DNA of 64,000 nucleotides from contig NZ_CP109009.1 in NCBI RefSeq assembly GCF_036226685.1, forward strand, positions 7,467,501-7,531,500. The letters run 5' to 3'. This stretch comes from Streptomyces sp. NBC_00690. Lineage in GTDB: Bacteria; Actinomycetota; Actinomycetes; Streptomycetales; Streptomycetaceae. The notes under the pieces were generated by a model. It was not told where the DNA came from, ran no database searches, and was given only the letters and a program-made list of their open reading frames with translations. A program made the position numbers and the translations under genes. This document shows, in pieces, positions 26,531 through 36,300 of the stretch (position 1 is its first letter; each line of letters starts with the position of its first letter).

Positions 26531-28345
26531 TCATCCGTCCTGGGCTGCGACGAGCCCGTCGATGTGCGCGGCCAGGTCCCGCAGCCGCGGATGGGCGTAG
26601 ACGGCCTTCACCGGCAGGGCCACGCCCAGCTCGGACCGGACCCGCGACACCAGTTTGATGGCCAGCAGCGAATGGCCGCCCAGTTTGAAGAAGTTGTCGT
26701 CGGGGCCGACGGAGGACGCCCGCAGAACGGTCGTCCACACCTCGCCGATCAGCCGCTCCGAAGCCGAGAGACCGTCGTCCGCCCCGGCCGGAGCCGGGGC
26801 CCCGTAAGGCGGCGCGGGCAGCGCGGCCCGGTCCAGCTTGCCGTTGACGGTGGTCGGGAAGCGGTCCACGGCGACCAGTACGGCAGGCACCATGTACGCC
26901 GGCAGCGAAGCCTCCAGTAGCCCGGTGAGGGCCACTTCGGTCACCGGTGCCGCGGGCCGGTAGTAGCCGACGAGCCCCGGCGCGCCGTGGACGTCGTCAC
27001 GGAGGACGACGACGGCCTCGGCGACGGAGCCGTGGGCGGTCATGACGGCTTCGATCTCGGGGAGTTCGATCCGGAACCCCCGCAGCTTCACCTGGCCGTC
27101 GGCGCGGCCGAGATAGCCGAGCCGGCCGTCCGGCAGCAGCCGTACCAGATCCCCGGTGCGGTACATCCGCCCGCCGAGCTCCGCGCCGGGGCCGGTGTCG
27201 GCGGTGAACCGGTCGGCGGTGAGCCCGGGGCGGCGCCGGTAGCCGCGGCCCACCCGGGGCCCGGCCAGATACAGTTCGCCGGTCCCGCCCGGGCCGACGG
27301 GCGCCAGCTTCTCGTCCAGCACCCGCATCCGCAGCCCGGGCAGTACGGCGCCGAGGTGCGGGGTCCCCCCGGCGACCGGTTCGATCCACCCGGCGGTGGC
27401 GTCCACGGTGCACTCGGTGGGGCCGTACAGATTGACGGCACGGACCGTGCCCGCGGCGGTCATTTCCGCGATCCGGGACCAGAGGGCGAGGCCGATCGCC
27501 TCACCACCGATCAGCAGGGTCAGCGGGCGCGGCCCGCCGTCGACGGAGAGCAGCTCCAGCAGCGGTTCGGCGTGCGAGGGCGTCAGGTCGAGATCGGTCA
27601 GGGCCTGCGCGTCGGCGAACGCGGCGAGCAGCGCGGGGTCGGCGCGCGTCTCGTCGTCGACCATGACGACGGTGTCGCCGCGGCAGACCCGAACCCACTG
27701 CTGCACGGAGGCGTCGAAGGACGGGGAGGCGTTCCAGCCCACCCGGGCGCCATCGCCCGCCGCGATCCCGGCGTCCTCCAGCTCGGCGAGGAGCCGGGCC
27801 GCGGCGCCCCGGCCGATCTCGACACCCTTGGGGCGGCCAGTCGAGCCTGAGGTGTAGATGACGTACGCGAGGCTGTCCGGGGCCACCGGGACCGGCCGGT
27901 AGGCGGGCGCGGCGGTGCCGCTGGCGAGCAGGTCCGCCAGGCCAAGCTGCGGCACCCCGGCCGGGAACGCGCCGTCGGGGCCGCCGTCCGGGGTGACGAC
28001 GACATCGGCTCCGGAGTCCTCGACCAGATAGCGGCGCCGTCCGGCGGGCAGTTGGGGATCCACGGGAAGATAGGCGGCGCCTGCGGTGAGGGTGCCGATC
28101 AACGCGGTGACCAGCCCCGCGCCGCGCGGCAGGCAGAGCGCGACCACGGATTCGGGGCCCACGCCGTGCGCGGCGAGCCCGGCCGCGATCCGCATGGCGC
28201 CGGCGCGCAGTTCGCCGAACGTCAGCTCGCGGTCGGCGGCGACCACGGCGGTACGGCCGCCGGGGGCGGCGGCCAGCCGCTCCAGCAGATCGCGCGGCTG
28301 CGCGGAGGAGGGGGACGGGGTGCGCTCGGGCAGGACGGCGGTCAT
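26531..28345 (-). CDS. Free-standing A-T didomain, glutamine/glutamate-like code
   Basis: 604 residues from ATG 28345, five bases after the oxygenase stop. The A domain (about 20-520) has [34 protein letters not shown] and [10 protein letters not shown]. The T domain (about 535-600) has [12 protein letters not shown]. Pocket residues by alignment to GrsA are D-A-Q-D-I-G-L-V-D-K, close to the published glutamine code D-A-Q-D-L-G-V-V-D-K. Gln, or a related acid or amide, is therefore the best guess. There is no C or TE domain. It could be the loading module for the C domain that opens NRPS1, or a trans-acting loader for the A-less modules of NRPS2 and NRPS3, between which it is placed. Confidence 0.92.
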   Translation of the reverse strand: MTAVLPERTPSPSSAQPRDLLERLAAAPGGRTAVVAADRELTFGELRAGAMRIAAGLAAHGVGPESVVALCLPRGAGLVTALIGTLTAGAAYLPVDPQLPAGRRRYLVEDSGADVVVTPDGGPDGAFPAGVPQLGLADLLASGTAAPAYRPVPVAPDSLAYVIYTSGSTGRPKGVEIGRGAAARLLAELEDAGIAAGDGARVGWNASPSFDASVQQWVRVCRGDTVVMVDDETRADPALLAAFADAQALTDLDLTPSHAEPLLELLSVDGGPRPLTLLIGGEAIGLALWSRIAEMTAAGTVRAVNLYGPTECTVDATAGWIEPVAGGTPHLGAVLPGLRMRVLDEKLAPVGPGGTGELYLAGPRVGRGYRRRPGLTADRFTADTGPGAELGGRMYRTGDLVRLLPDGRLGYLGRADGQVKLRGFRIELPEIEAVMTAHGSVAEAVVVLRDDVHGAPGLVGYYRPAAPVTEVALTGLLEASLPAYMVPAVLVAVDRFPTTVNGKLDRAALPAPPYGAPAPAGADDGLSASERLIGEVWTTVLRASSVGPDDNFFKLGGHSLLAIKLVSRVRSELGVALPVKAVYAHPRLRDLAAHIDGLVAAQDG

Positions 28346-28350
28346 GGTCC

Positions 28351-29385
28351 TCACTCCCCGTGGACGGTGGTGGACGCCGGGCTGGCGGGCGAGCAGTCGG
28401 CGAGTGCGACCGGCTCGCCCATGGCGACGAGGATCTTCCGGTCGCCGGAGAAGGACTCCCGCCCGTGGGCGCAGAGGATGTTGTCCACCAGCATCAGATC
28501 GCCCTCCTGCCAGCTCTCCCGGACTGTGACCCGGTCGTAGACCTCGTTGACGGCGTCGACCTCGGCGTCCGTGAGCCGGGTGCCGTCGCCGAGATAGGTG
28601 TTGAACGGGAGTCCGTCCGGGCCGTACGTCTCCTCCAACACCTCGCGGACGTCCGGGTCGAGGGTGCGGCTGTTCCAGAACGCGAAGTGGTTGAACCAGA
28701 CCCGCTCCCCGGTCACCGGGTGGGTGATGATCGCCGAGCGGCGCTGCCGGGTGACGAGGGAGTCGTCGTCCGCCCACTCGTATCCGATGGTGTTCTCGTC
28801 GCAATAGGTCTCGGCGACTGCCCTGTCCTCGGTCGCGAAGGTCGTGTACCAGGGCAGGCCGGCCAGTTCGGAGTAGTTGCGCACGAGCAGCCAGCCGGCC
28901 TTCTCGAACCGGGCGCGCAACCCCTCGGGGAGCAGTCTCAGCGCCTCCCGCATATCGCCGACGGTGGTGGCGCCGTCCTCCTCGGGCGCGGTGATGCAGC
29001 CGAAGAGCAGCACTCCCGGGAAGTCGAGGGTGTAGCTGTTCTCGTTGTGCAGTCTGATCGGCTGGGCGGCCGGGAGGTCGGTGGAGGAGAACACCCCCTC
29101 GCCGAAGTCGGTGCGCGGGGTCGCCTTCTCCTTGTAGCCGGCCCGCTGTTCGATCAGGGCGTCGCGGGCGGTCGCGAAAGCCGCCGCGTCATGGACCGGC
29201 AGCCCGCGCAGCAGCACCGCTCCGGAGCGGTGCAACTCCGCCTGGACGGCGGTCCGGTGCTCGGTCAGCCAAGCGGCCGCGGCCTCGATGGAGTCATGGC
29301 CGGGGGTGGTCACGACGGCGGGCCTGCCCGGCTCGCGGATCACGGTCAGGCCGCCCAGGGCGGGGGCGTCGGCGAAAGTCGTCAT
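28351..29385 (-). CDS. Fe(II)/2-oxoglutarate-dependent oxygenase (TauD/SyrP-like)
   Basis: 344 residues from ATG 29385. The double-stranded beta-helix family is shown by the iron triad: RLHNENSY gives His113 and Glu115, and [11 protein letters not shown] gives His near 307. An Arg follows in [12 protein letters not shown] for 2-oxoglutarate. [19 protein letters not shown] is also typical of SyrP- and clavaminate-synthase-like enzymes. SyrP relatives hydroxylate the beta carbon of amino acids, often while bound to a carrier domain. Within this operon it most likely hydroxylates a residue of the peptide or its precursor. The substrate cannot be told from sequence. It is close to the A-T gene (5 bp), suggesting it may act on that carrier. 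Confidence 0.88.
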   Translation of the reverse strand: MTTFADAPALGGLTVIREPGRPAVVTTPGHDSIEAAAAWLTEHRTAVQAELHRSGAVLLRGLPVHDAAAFATARDALIEQRAGYKEKATPRTDFGEGVFSSTDLPAAQPIRLHNENSYTLDFPGVLLFGCITAPEEDGATTVGDMREALRLLPEGLRARFEKAGWLLVRNYSELAGLPWYTTFATEDRAVAETYCDENTIGYEWADDDSLVTRQRRSAIITHPVTGERVWFNHFAFWNSRTLDPDVREVLEETYGPDGLPFNTYLGDGTRLTDAEVDAVNEVYDRVTVRESWQEGDLMLVDNILCAHGRESFSGDRKILVAMGEPVALADCSPASPASTTVHGE

Positions 29386-29519
29386 CGCAGGAGTCCTCTG
29401 CTTCGGGATAGGAAAGGGAACTGCTTCGGGATCGGAATGCGGAGTGGGAGCGGACGGGGAGCGGAAACCGGAAGGAGTACGGGAGAACGGAGAGTTCTCG
29501 GGGAACAGAGGCAGGCGCT
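29386..29519. other. Gap between thioesterase and oxygenase genes
   Basis: A 134-bp purine-rich stretch on the plus strand with a repeated CTGCTTCGGGAT element (near 29399 and 29421). No gene or strong hairpin is visible. It may hold a secondary promoter for the oxygenase-A-T-NRPS2 part of the operon. Confidence 0.3.
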
Positions 29520-30329
29520 TCAGGCGGCCGAGGCGGTGAGCCATCCGGACGCGGGCTCGGAACCATCCCCGAGTACGGTGCCGAGCAGGGCGAAGAAGGC
29601 GGGCAGCTGCTGCTGGAAGTAGAAGTGGCCGCCCGGCAGGGTGTGCGCCGCGAACCCGGCCTCGGTGATCTCGGCCCAGCGGTCCAGCGACGCGACCGGC
29701 ACCACGGGGTCCCGGTCTCCGCCGATGACGGTGACCGGGCAGTCCACCGCGGCCTCTGCCACGGAGCACCGGTACACGTCGTCGATGGCGAAATCGGCCC
29801 GGATCGACGGGATGATGATCTCGCGCAGCTCGGGCTCGTCGAGGATCCCGTCGTCGGTGCCGCCGCGTTCCTTGATGGCGGCGACCAACTGGTCGTCGTC
29901 GAGCCGCTCCGGGTGCACGGCGCTGGGGTTCGGCAGGAACGGTGCCCGGCAGGCGGAGGCCACCAGGGCGCGGGCGGGCCGCCCGGCCGCGGCGAGCCGC
30001 CGTATCACCTCGAAGGCGACGAGCGAGCCCATGCTGTGACCGAGCACGACCAGGTCCTCCGGTAGATCGCCGGGGAGCGCCGCCGCCACGGGACCGGCCA
30101 GATCGGCGATGGTCGTGGGCAGTTCCTCGGCGTAGCGGGCGCCTCGGCCCGGGTACTGGCCGATCAGCAGCCGTACGTCCGCCGGGAGCCGGTCCCGCCA
30201 GTCGGCGTAGGCATGGGCGTTGCCACCGGCGTGCGGCAGCACCAGCAGCGCGGTCCGCTGCGGTCCGTCGCCGGGCAGGTCCCAGACGATGTCGTCGGCG
30301 TTGGGGAGGGGGGCGGTCCCGTCGGTCAT
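29520..30329 (-). CDS. Type II thioesterase
   Basis: 269 residues from ATG 30329, overlapping the NRPS1 stop by 4 nt (ATGA). It is an alpha/beta hydrolase of the GrsT/RifR kind: LVLPHAGGNAHAYADWRDRL, the nucleophile serine in LGHSMGSLVAFEV (Ser99), VIGGDRDPVVP with the acid, and LPGGHFYFQQQ with the histidine. Type II thioesterases clear wrongly loaded or decarboxylated groups from carrier domains. This may matter more than usual here because four carriers depend on trans loading. It is separate from the release thioesterase at the end of NRPS3. Confidence 0.93.
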   Translation of the reverse strand: MTDGTAPLPNADDIVWDLPGDGPQRTALLVLPHAGGNAHAYADWRDRLPADVRLLIGQYPGRGARYAEELPTTIADLAGPVAAALPGDLPEDLVVLGHSMGSLVAFEVIRRLAAAGRPARALVASACRAPFLPNPSAVHPERLDDDQLVAAIKERGGTDDGILDEPELREIIIPSIRADFAIDDVYRCSVAEAAVDCPVTVIGGDRDPVVPVASLDRWAEITEAGFAAHTLPGGHFYFQQQLPAFFALLGTVLGDGSEPASGWLTASAA

Positions 30330-33300
30330 GAGGTGATCCGTTCCTGGTCGGTGCGGCGGCGCAGGACGGGCCTGGCGCGGCGCGGTTCGGGGGCGGTCGT
30401 GGTGTCGGCCGGGCCGGTTTCGAGGTACGCGGCCAGTCGGGCGGGCGTCGGGTGCTGGAACACGTCCCGGAGGGTGAGCTTCAGTTCCAGGGCGCGGCTC
30501 AGGCGGTTGGCGAGCCTCGCGGCGACCAGGGAGTGGCCGCCGAGGGCGAAGAAGTCGTCGTCGGGGCCGGGCGGGACATCGGTCCCGAGGGCCTCCCCGA
30601 AGGCCGCGCAGACGGTCCGCTCCAGTGCGGTCCGCGGCGGCCGGCCGCCGGCACCGGCGGTCTTGGGCCGGGGCTTCGGCAGGGCGAGCAGAGCCTGTTT
30701 GTCGATTTTGCCGTTGGGGGTGAGGGGGAGTTGGTGGTGGGTGGTGATGTGGGTGGGGATCATGTGGTTGGGGAGGTGTTGGCGGAGGTAGGTGCGGATG
30801 TCGTGGGGTGTGGTGGTGGTGTTGGGGGTGGTGGTGATGTGGGCGGTGAGTTGGTTGTTGGTGTGGGTGGTGGTGGCTTGGGTGATGTGGGGGTGGGCGG
30901 TGAGGGTGTTTTCGATTTCGGTGGGTTCGATGCGGAAGCCGCGGATTTTGATTTGGGTGTCGGTGCGGCCGGTGTAGTGGAGGTTGCCGTGGGTGTCCCA
31001 GTGGGCTTGGTCGCCGGTGCGGTAGAGGCGGGTGCCGGGGGGTCCGTAGGGGTTGGGGGTGAAGCGGGTTGCGGTGGTGGTGGGTTGGGTGAGGTAGCCG
31101 TGGGCGATGCCGTGGCCGGTGAGGTAGAGCTCGCCGGTGGTGCCTGGGGGGACGGGTTGGAGGTGGTGGTCGAGGATGTAGGTGTGTTTGTTGGTGAGGG
31201 GTGTGCCGATGGGTGTGGGTTGGGTGGTGGGGTTGTTGGTGGGTTGGGGGATGGTGTGGGTGGTGGTGAAGCCGAGGGATTCGGCGGGTCCGTAGCCGTT
31301 GGTGATGGTGAGGTGGGGGTGGTGTTGTTGGAGGGTGTGGATGTGGGTGGGGGAGGCGGGTTCGCCGCCGGTGTAGACGGTGTGGGTGGTGGTGAAGGTG
31401 GTGGGGTGTTCGTCGGTGAGGTAGTTGAAGAGGCTGGAGGAGAGTTGGAGCATGGTGATGTGGTGGTGGGGGGTGAGGTGGGCGATGAGTGCGGGTTCGG
31501 GGCGTTGTCCGGGTTGGAGGATGGTGGTGCCGCCGTGGAGGAGGGCGCCCCAGAATTCGAGGCTGAAGGCGTCCCAGGAGACGGGTGAGCATTGGAGGAA
31601 GGTTTCGCTGGGGCCGAAGGTGCAGTAGGTCTGGCCGGTGATGGTGGAGGTCAGGTTCCGGTGGGAGGAGAGGATTCCCTTGGGGCGTCCGGTCGACCCA
31701 GACGTGAACATCACACAGGCGGAGTCGTCCCCCGTCAGCACCGATTCCGGGCGGCTCCCCGGCCGCGCCGCGATCGCCGGGGCTTCGGAGTCGACCCGTA
31801 CCACCGGCCAGGGCCCGGGCACCCGTTGCGCATAGCCCTCCGTCGTGACCAGGGCCGTGATGCCGGCGTCGGCGGCGGTTTCGGTGAGTCTCAGATCGGG
31901 GTAGTCGGGGTCGAGGAGGGTGTAGGCGGCGCCGGTTTTGAGTACGGCGAGGATGCTGGTGGCCAGGGGGAGTGAGCGGTCGACGAGGATGCCTGCGAGG
32001 TCGCCGCGGCCTAGTCCGGTGGTGGTACGCAGGTGGTGGGCCAGCCGGTTGGCCTCGGTGTCGAGGCGGCCGTAGGTGAGGTGGTCCTCGCCGAAGACCA
32101 CGGCGACCGCGTCCGGGCGGATCCGGGCCTGCTCCTCGAACCGCTCCGTCAGTGGCCGCTCGTCGACCGGAGCCGTCACCCCCGTCCACTCGTGCAACAC
32201 GAGCCGCCGGTCCCGGGCGGACATCGGGTCCAGCCGGGACAGTTGAAGCTCCGGTGCGGCGACGGCCTGCTCCAGCGTCCGCCGTACCATCGCGACGATC
32301 CGCTCCGCGGAGGCCCGTTCGAAGACGTCGTCGCTGTAGAGCACCGTGCCCGCCAGCCCGTCCGGCTCGCCGTCGGCACCGCCCGTGTGCAGCAGGAACT
32401 CCAGGTCGAACTTGACCGCCCCGGTCACCACCGGCACGAGCGGCCCGCTCCGGACCCCGGGAAAGACGGGCGCCGGCGCCGGACCGCTCTCCACCGCCAG
32501 GCAGACCTGGAACAGCGGATGCCGGGCCAGTGACCGTTGCGGATTGACGGCCTCCAGGACGAGGTCGAACGGGGCGTCCTGGTGGGCGAAGGCATCCAGG
32601 TCCGTATCGCGGACCCGGCGCAGCAGCGCCCGGAACTCCGGATCGCCGGAGGTGTCCGTCCGCAGCACCAGCGTATTGACGAAGAACCCCACCAGCCCCG
32701 CCAGTCCGTTGTGCACACGGCCCGCCACGGGGGAGCCCAGCGGAATGTCGGTACCCGCGCCCAGCCGGGTCAGGGTGGCGGCCAGCGCCGCCTGCACCAC
32801 CATGAAGGGCGTGCACCGTTCGGCGCGGGCCAGCCCGGCGATCCGGCGGCCGAGGTCCGCGCCGAAGTCCACCGCCACGGCACCGCCGCGCCCCCCGGCG
32901 GCCGGCGGCCGGGGCCGGTCGTGCACCAGGCCCAGCTCCTGCGGCAGCTCCGCGAGGGCCCGCCGCCAGTACGCGAGCTGCCCGTCCAGCACCGGACCGG
33001 TCAGTGCGGACCGCTGCCACAGCGCATGGTCGGCGTAGGCGAGGGGAATCGGCGCCGGGGCGGGGCTCCGTCCGGCGAGCCGGGCCGCGTACGCCGCCGA
33101 GAGGTCCGCGAACAGCGGACCCAGCGACTGCCCGTCCGTGGCGATGTGGTGCAGCAGCACCAGCAGCACGGCCGACTCCGGGCCGGTGCGCAGCAGCGTC
33201 ACCCGCAGCGGAGCCTCCGCCGCGAGGTCGAAGACATGTCCGGCGGCGGCCGTCAGCTCCGGCTCCACCGCCTCTGGGGCGATGTCGCGGACCTCGAAGG

Positions 33301-36300
33301 GCGCCGCTCCCACCGGGTCCACCAGCTGGCAGGGTTCGCCGTCCATGACGGTGATCCGGGTCCGCAACGGTTCATGACGCTCCATCACATCGCGGACGGC
33401 GGCCCGTAGCGCGGCCGTGTCCAGCGGCCCTTCCAGCCGGACCGACAGGGGGACGTTGTAGGCCGTCCCACCGGCTTCGAGCCCGTTCACCAGCCACAGT
33501 CGTTGCTGGGCGAAGGACAGCGGAAGCCGCTCGGGCCGCGGTCCGGGGACCGCGGGCGGCGCCGGTGCGGCGCCCCGGCCGGTGAGCTCCGCAAGCTGTT
33601 CGGCGAGCCGGGCCGGGGTGGGCTGGCGGAAGACGTCGGGCAGGCCCAGCGGGGCGTCCAGCGCCGACGAGAGCCGGTTGGCGAGCTTGGCGGCGAGCAG
33701 GGAGTGGCCGCCGAGGGTGAAGAAGTCGGCGTCCGCGGACGGTGGTTCTGCGAGGTCCAGCACCTCCGCGAAGAGGGCGCAGACGATCTCCTCCAGCGGA
33801 GTGCTGGCCGTCCGTCCGCCCTCCTCGGCCGGGGGAGCGGCGAACCGGGACAGTGCGCGTTTGTCGATTTTGCCGTTGGGGGTGAGGGGGAGTTGGTGGT
33901 GGGTGGTGATGTGGGTGGGGATCATGTGGTTGGGGAGGTGTTGGCGGAGGTAGGTGCGGATGTCGTGGGGTGTGGTGGTGGTGTTGGGGGTGGTGGTGAT
34001 GTGGGCGGTGAGTTGGTTGTTGGTGTGGGTGGTGGTGGCTTGGGTGATGTGGGGGTGGGTGGTGAGGGTGTTTTCGATTTCGGTGGGTTCGATGCGGAAG
34101 CCGCGGATTTTGATTTGGGTGTCGGTGCGGCCGGTGTAGTGGAGGTTGCCGTGGGTGTCCCAGTGGGCTTGGTCGCCGGTGCGGTAGAGGCGGGTGCCGG
34201 GGGGTCCGTAGGGGTTGGGGGTGAAGCGGGTTGCGGTGGTGGTGGGTTGGGTGAGGTAGCCGTGGGCGATGCCGTGGCCGGTGAGGTAGAGCTCGCCGGT
34301 GGTGCCTGGGGGGACGGGTTGGAGGTGGTGGTCGAGGATGTAGGTGTGTTTGTTGGTGAGGGGTGTGCCGATGGGTGTGGGTTGGGTGGTGGGGTTGTTG
34401 GTGGGTTGGGGGATGGTGTGGGTGGTGGTGAAGCCGAGGGATTCGGCGGGTCCGTAGCCGTTGGTGATGGTGAGGTGGGGGTGGTGTTGTTGGAGGGTGT
34501 GGATGTGGGTGGGGGAGGCGGGTTCGCCGCCGGTGTAGACGGTGTGGGTGGTGGTGAAGGTGGTGGGGTGTTCGTCGGTGAGGTAGTTGAAGAGGCTGGA
34601 GGAGAGTTGGAGCATGGTGATGTGGTGGTGGGGGGTGAGGTGGGCGATGAGTGCGGGTTCGGGGCGTTGTCCGGGTTGGAGGATGGTGGTGCCGCCGTGG
34701 AGGAGGGCGCCCCAGAATTCGAGGCTGAAGGCGTCCCAGGAGACGGGTGAGCATTGGAGGAAGGTTTCGCTGGGGCCGAAGGTGCAGTAGGTCTGGCCGG
34801 TGATGGTGGAGGTCAGGTTCCGGTGGGAGGAGAGGATTCCCTTGGGGCGTCCGGTCGACCCAGACGTGAACATCACACAGGCGGAGTCGTCCCCCGTCAG
34901 CACCGATTCCGGGCGGCTCCCCGGCCGCGCCGCGATCGCCGGGGCTTCGGAGTCGACCCGTACCACCGGCCAGGGCCCGGGCACCCGTTGCGCATAGCCC
35001 TCCGTCGTGACCAGGGCCGTGATGCCGGCGTCGGCGGCGGTTTCGGTGAGTCTCAGATCGGGGTAGTCGGGGTCGAGGAGGGTGTAGGCGGCGCCGGTTT
35101 TGAGTACGGCGAGGATGCTGGTGGCCAGGGGGAGTGAGCGGTCGACGAGGATGCCTGCGAGGTCGCCGCGGCCTAGTCCGGTGGTGGTACGCAGGTGGTG
35201 GGCCAGCCGGTTGGCCTCGGTGTCGAGGCGGCTATAGGTGAGGTGGTCCTCGCCGAAGACCACGGCGACCGCGTCCGGGCGGATCCGGGCCTGCTCCTCG
35301 AACCGCTCCGTCAGTGGCCGCTCGTCGACCGGAGCCGTCACCCCCGTCCACTCGTGCAACACGAGCCGCCGTTCGCTCCGGTCCATCAGTTCCAGCGCGG
35401 ACAGCGGCTCCTCGGGCGCGGCGAGCGCGGTGCCCACGAACCGTACGAACCGGTCCTGGTGCGCGGCGACGGCGGCCGTGTCGCAGGACTCCGGCGCCGC
35501 GTCGAAGTCGATCCGCAGCCCGTCCTCCGGCCCCAGGTCGTAGACCGCGACCGTCAGCCCGTCCACCGGCCCGTTTCCCAGGTTGTGCTGGGTGGTCGGC
35601 ACACCGAAGAACGGCATCCCCGGTGCGAACGCCATGATGTTCAGCTGTAGGGAGACTGGCGGCCGCCCGGGCGCGCCCTCCGGGCCCAACTCCTCGAACC
35701 GGGTCCGCTGCCGCCGCAGCCCCTGCCGGACTTCCGTCACCACCGCCCCCAGCAGCCCCGCCAGTGTGCCGCCCGCGGGCACCGGCAGCCGCAGCGGAAT
35801 GATGTTCGACAGCATCGCCGGGGTGCTGCGGGCCGTCTCCCCGGTCCGCGCCCTCACCGGCAGCGCCAGCGTCAGCTCCTCGGCGTCCGTTCCGGAGGCC
35901 CGGTGGACGTAGGCAGCGACCAGGGCGATCACCGCCCTCGTCCACGGCGCCCCGTGCGCGCGGGCCATCTCCCGCAACTGCCGGGCGTACGGCGCGGGGA
36001 GGGTCACCGTACGCCGCACGAACGGCAGCGAACCGGGCGGTACGGGCGCCGAGCGCCCCCCGGCGATCCGCGCGGCCGGCGGCGGGTCCGCTGTCTTCGC
36101 GACCCAGTACGCCCGGTCCTCCGCCGCCTGCGGCGACTCCCGGTACCCGGTCTCCTCGGCGAGCAGCTCCGCCAGCGAACCGAACGGCGACGGACGCCAC
36201 GGCCTCTCGGCCGCCGCGTCCTCGTACAGCTCCACCAGCCGGGCGCCCAGCAGAGACCGCCCGGCGCCGTCGATGACCAGATGGTGGAAACCGTGGAAGT

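Noticed and set aside
30452..34750. Gly/Val-rich plus-strand frames at 30452-31588 and 33503-34750 resembling surface glycine-rich repeat proteins
   Set aside because: They are the exact antisense of the two twin A domains, whose G/T-rich plus strand produces GGVGGGG by necessity.
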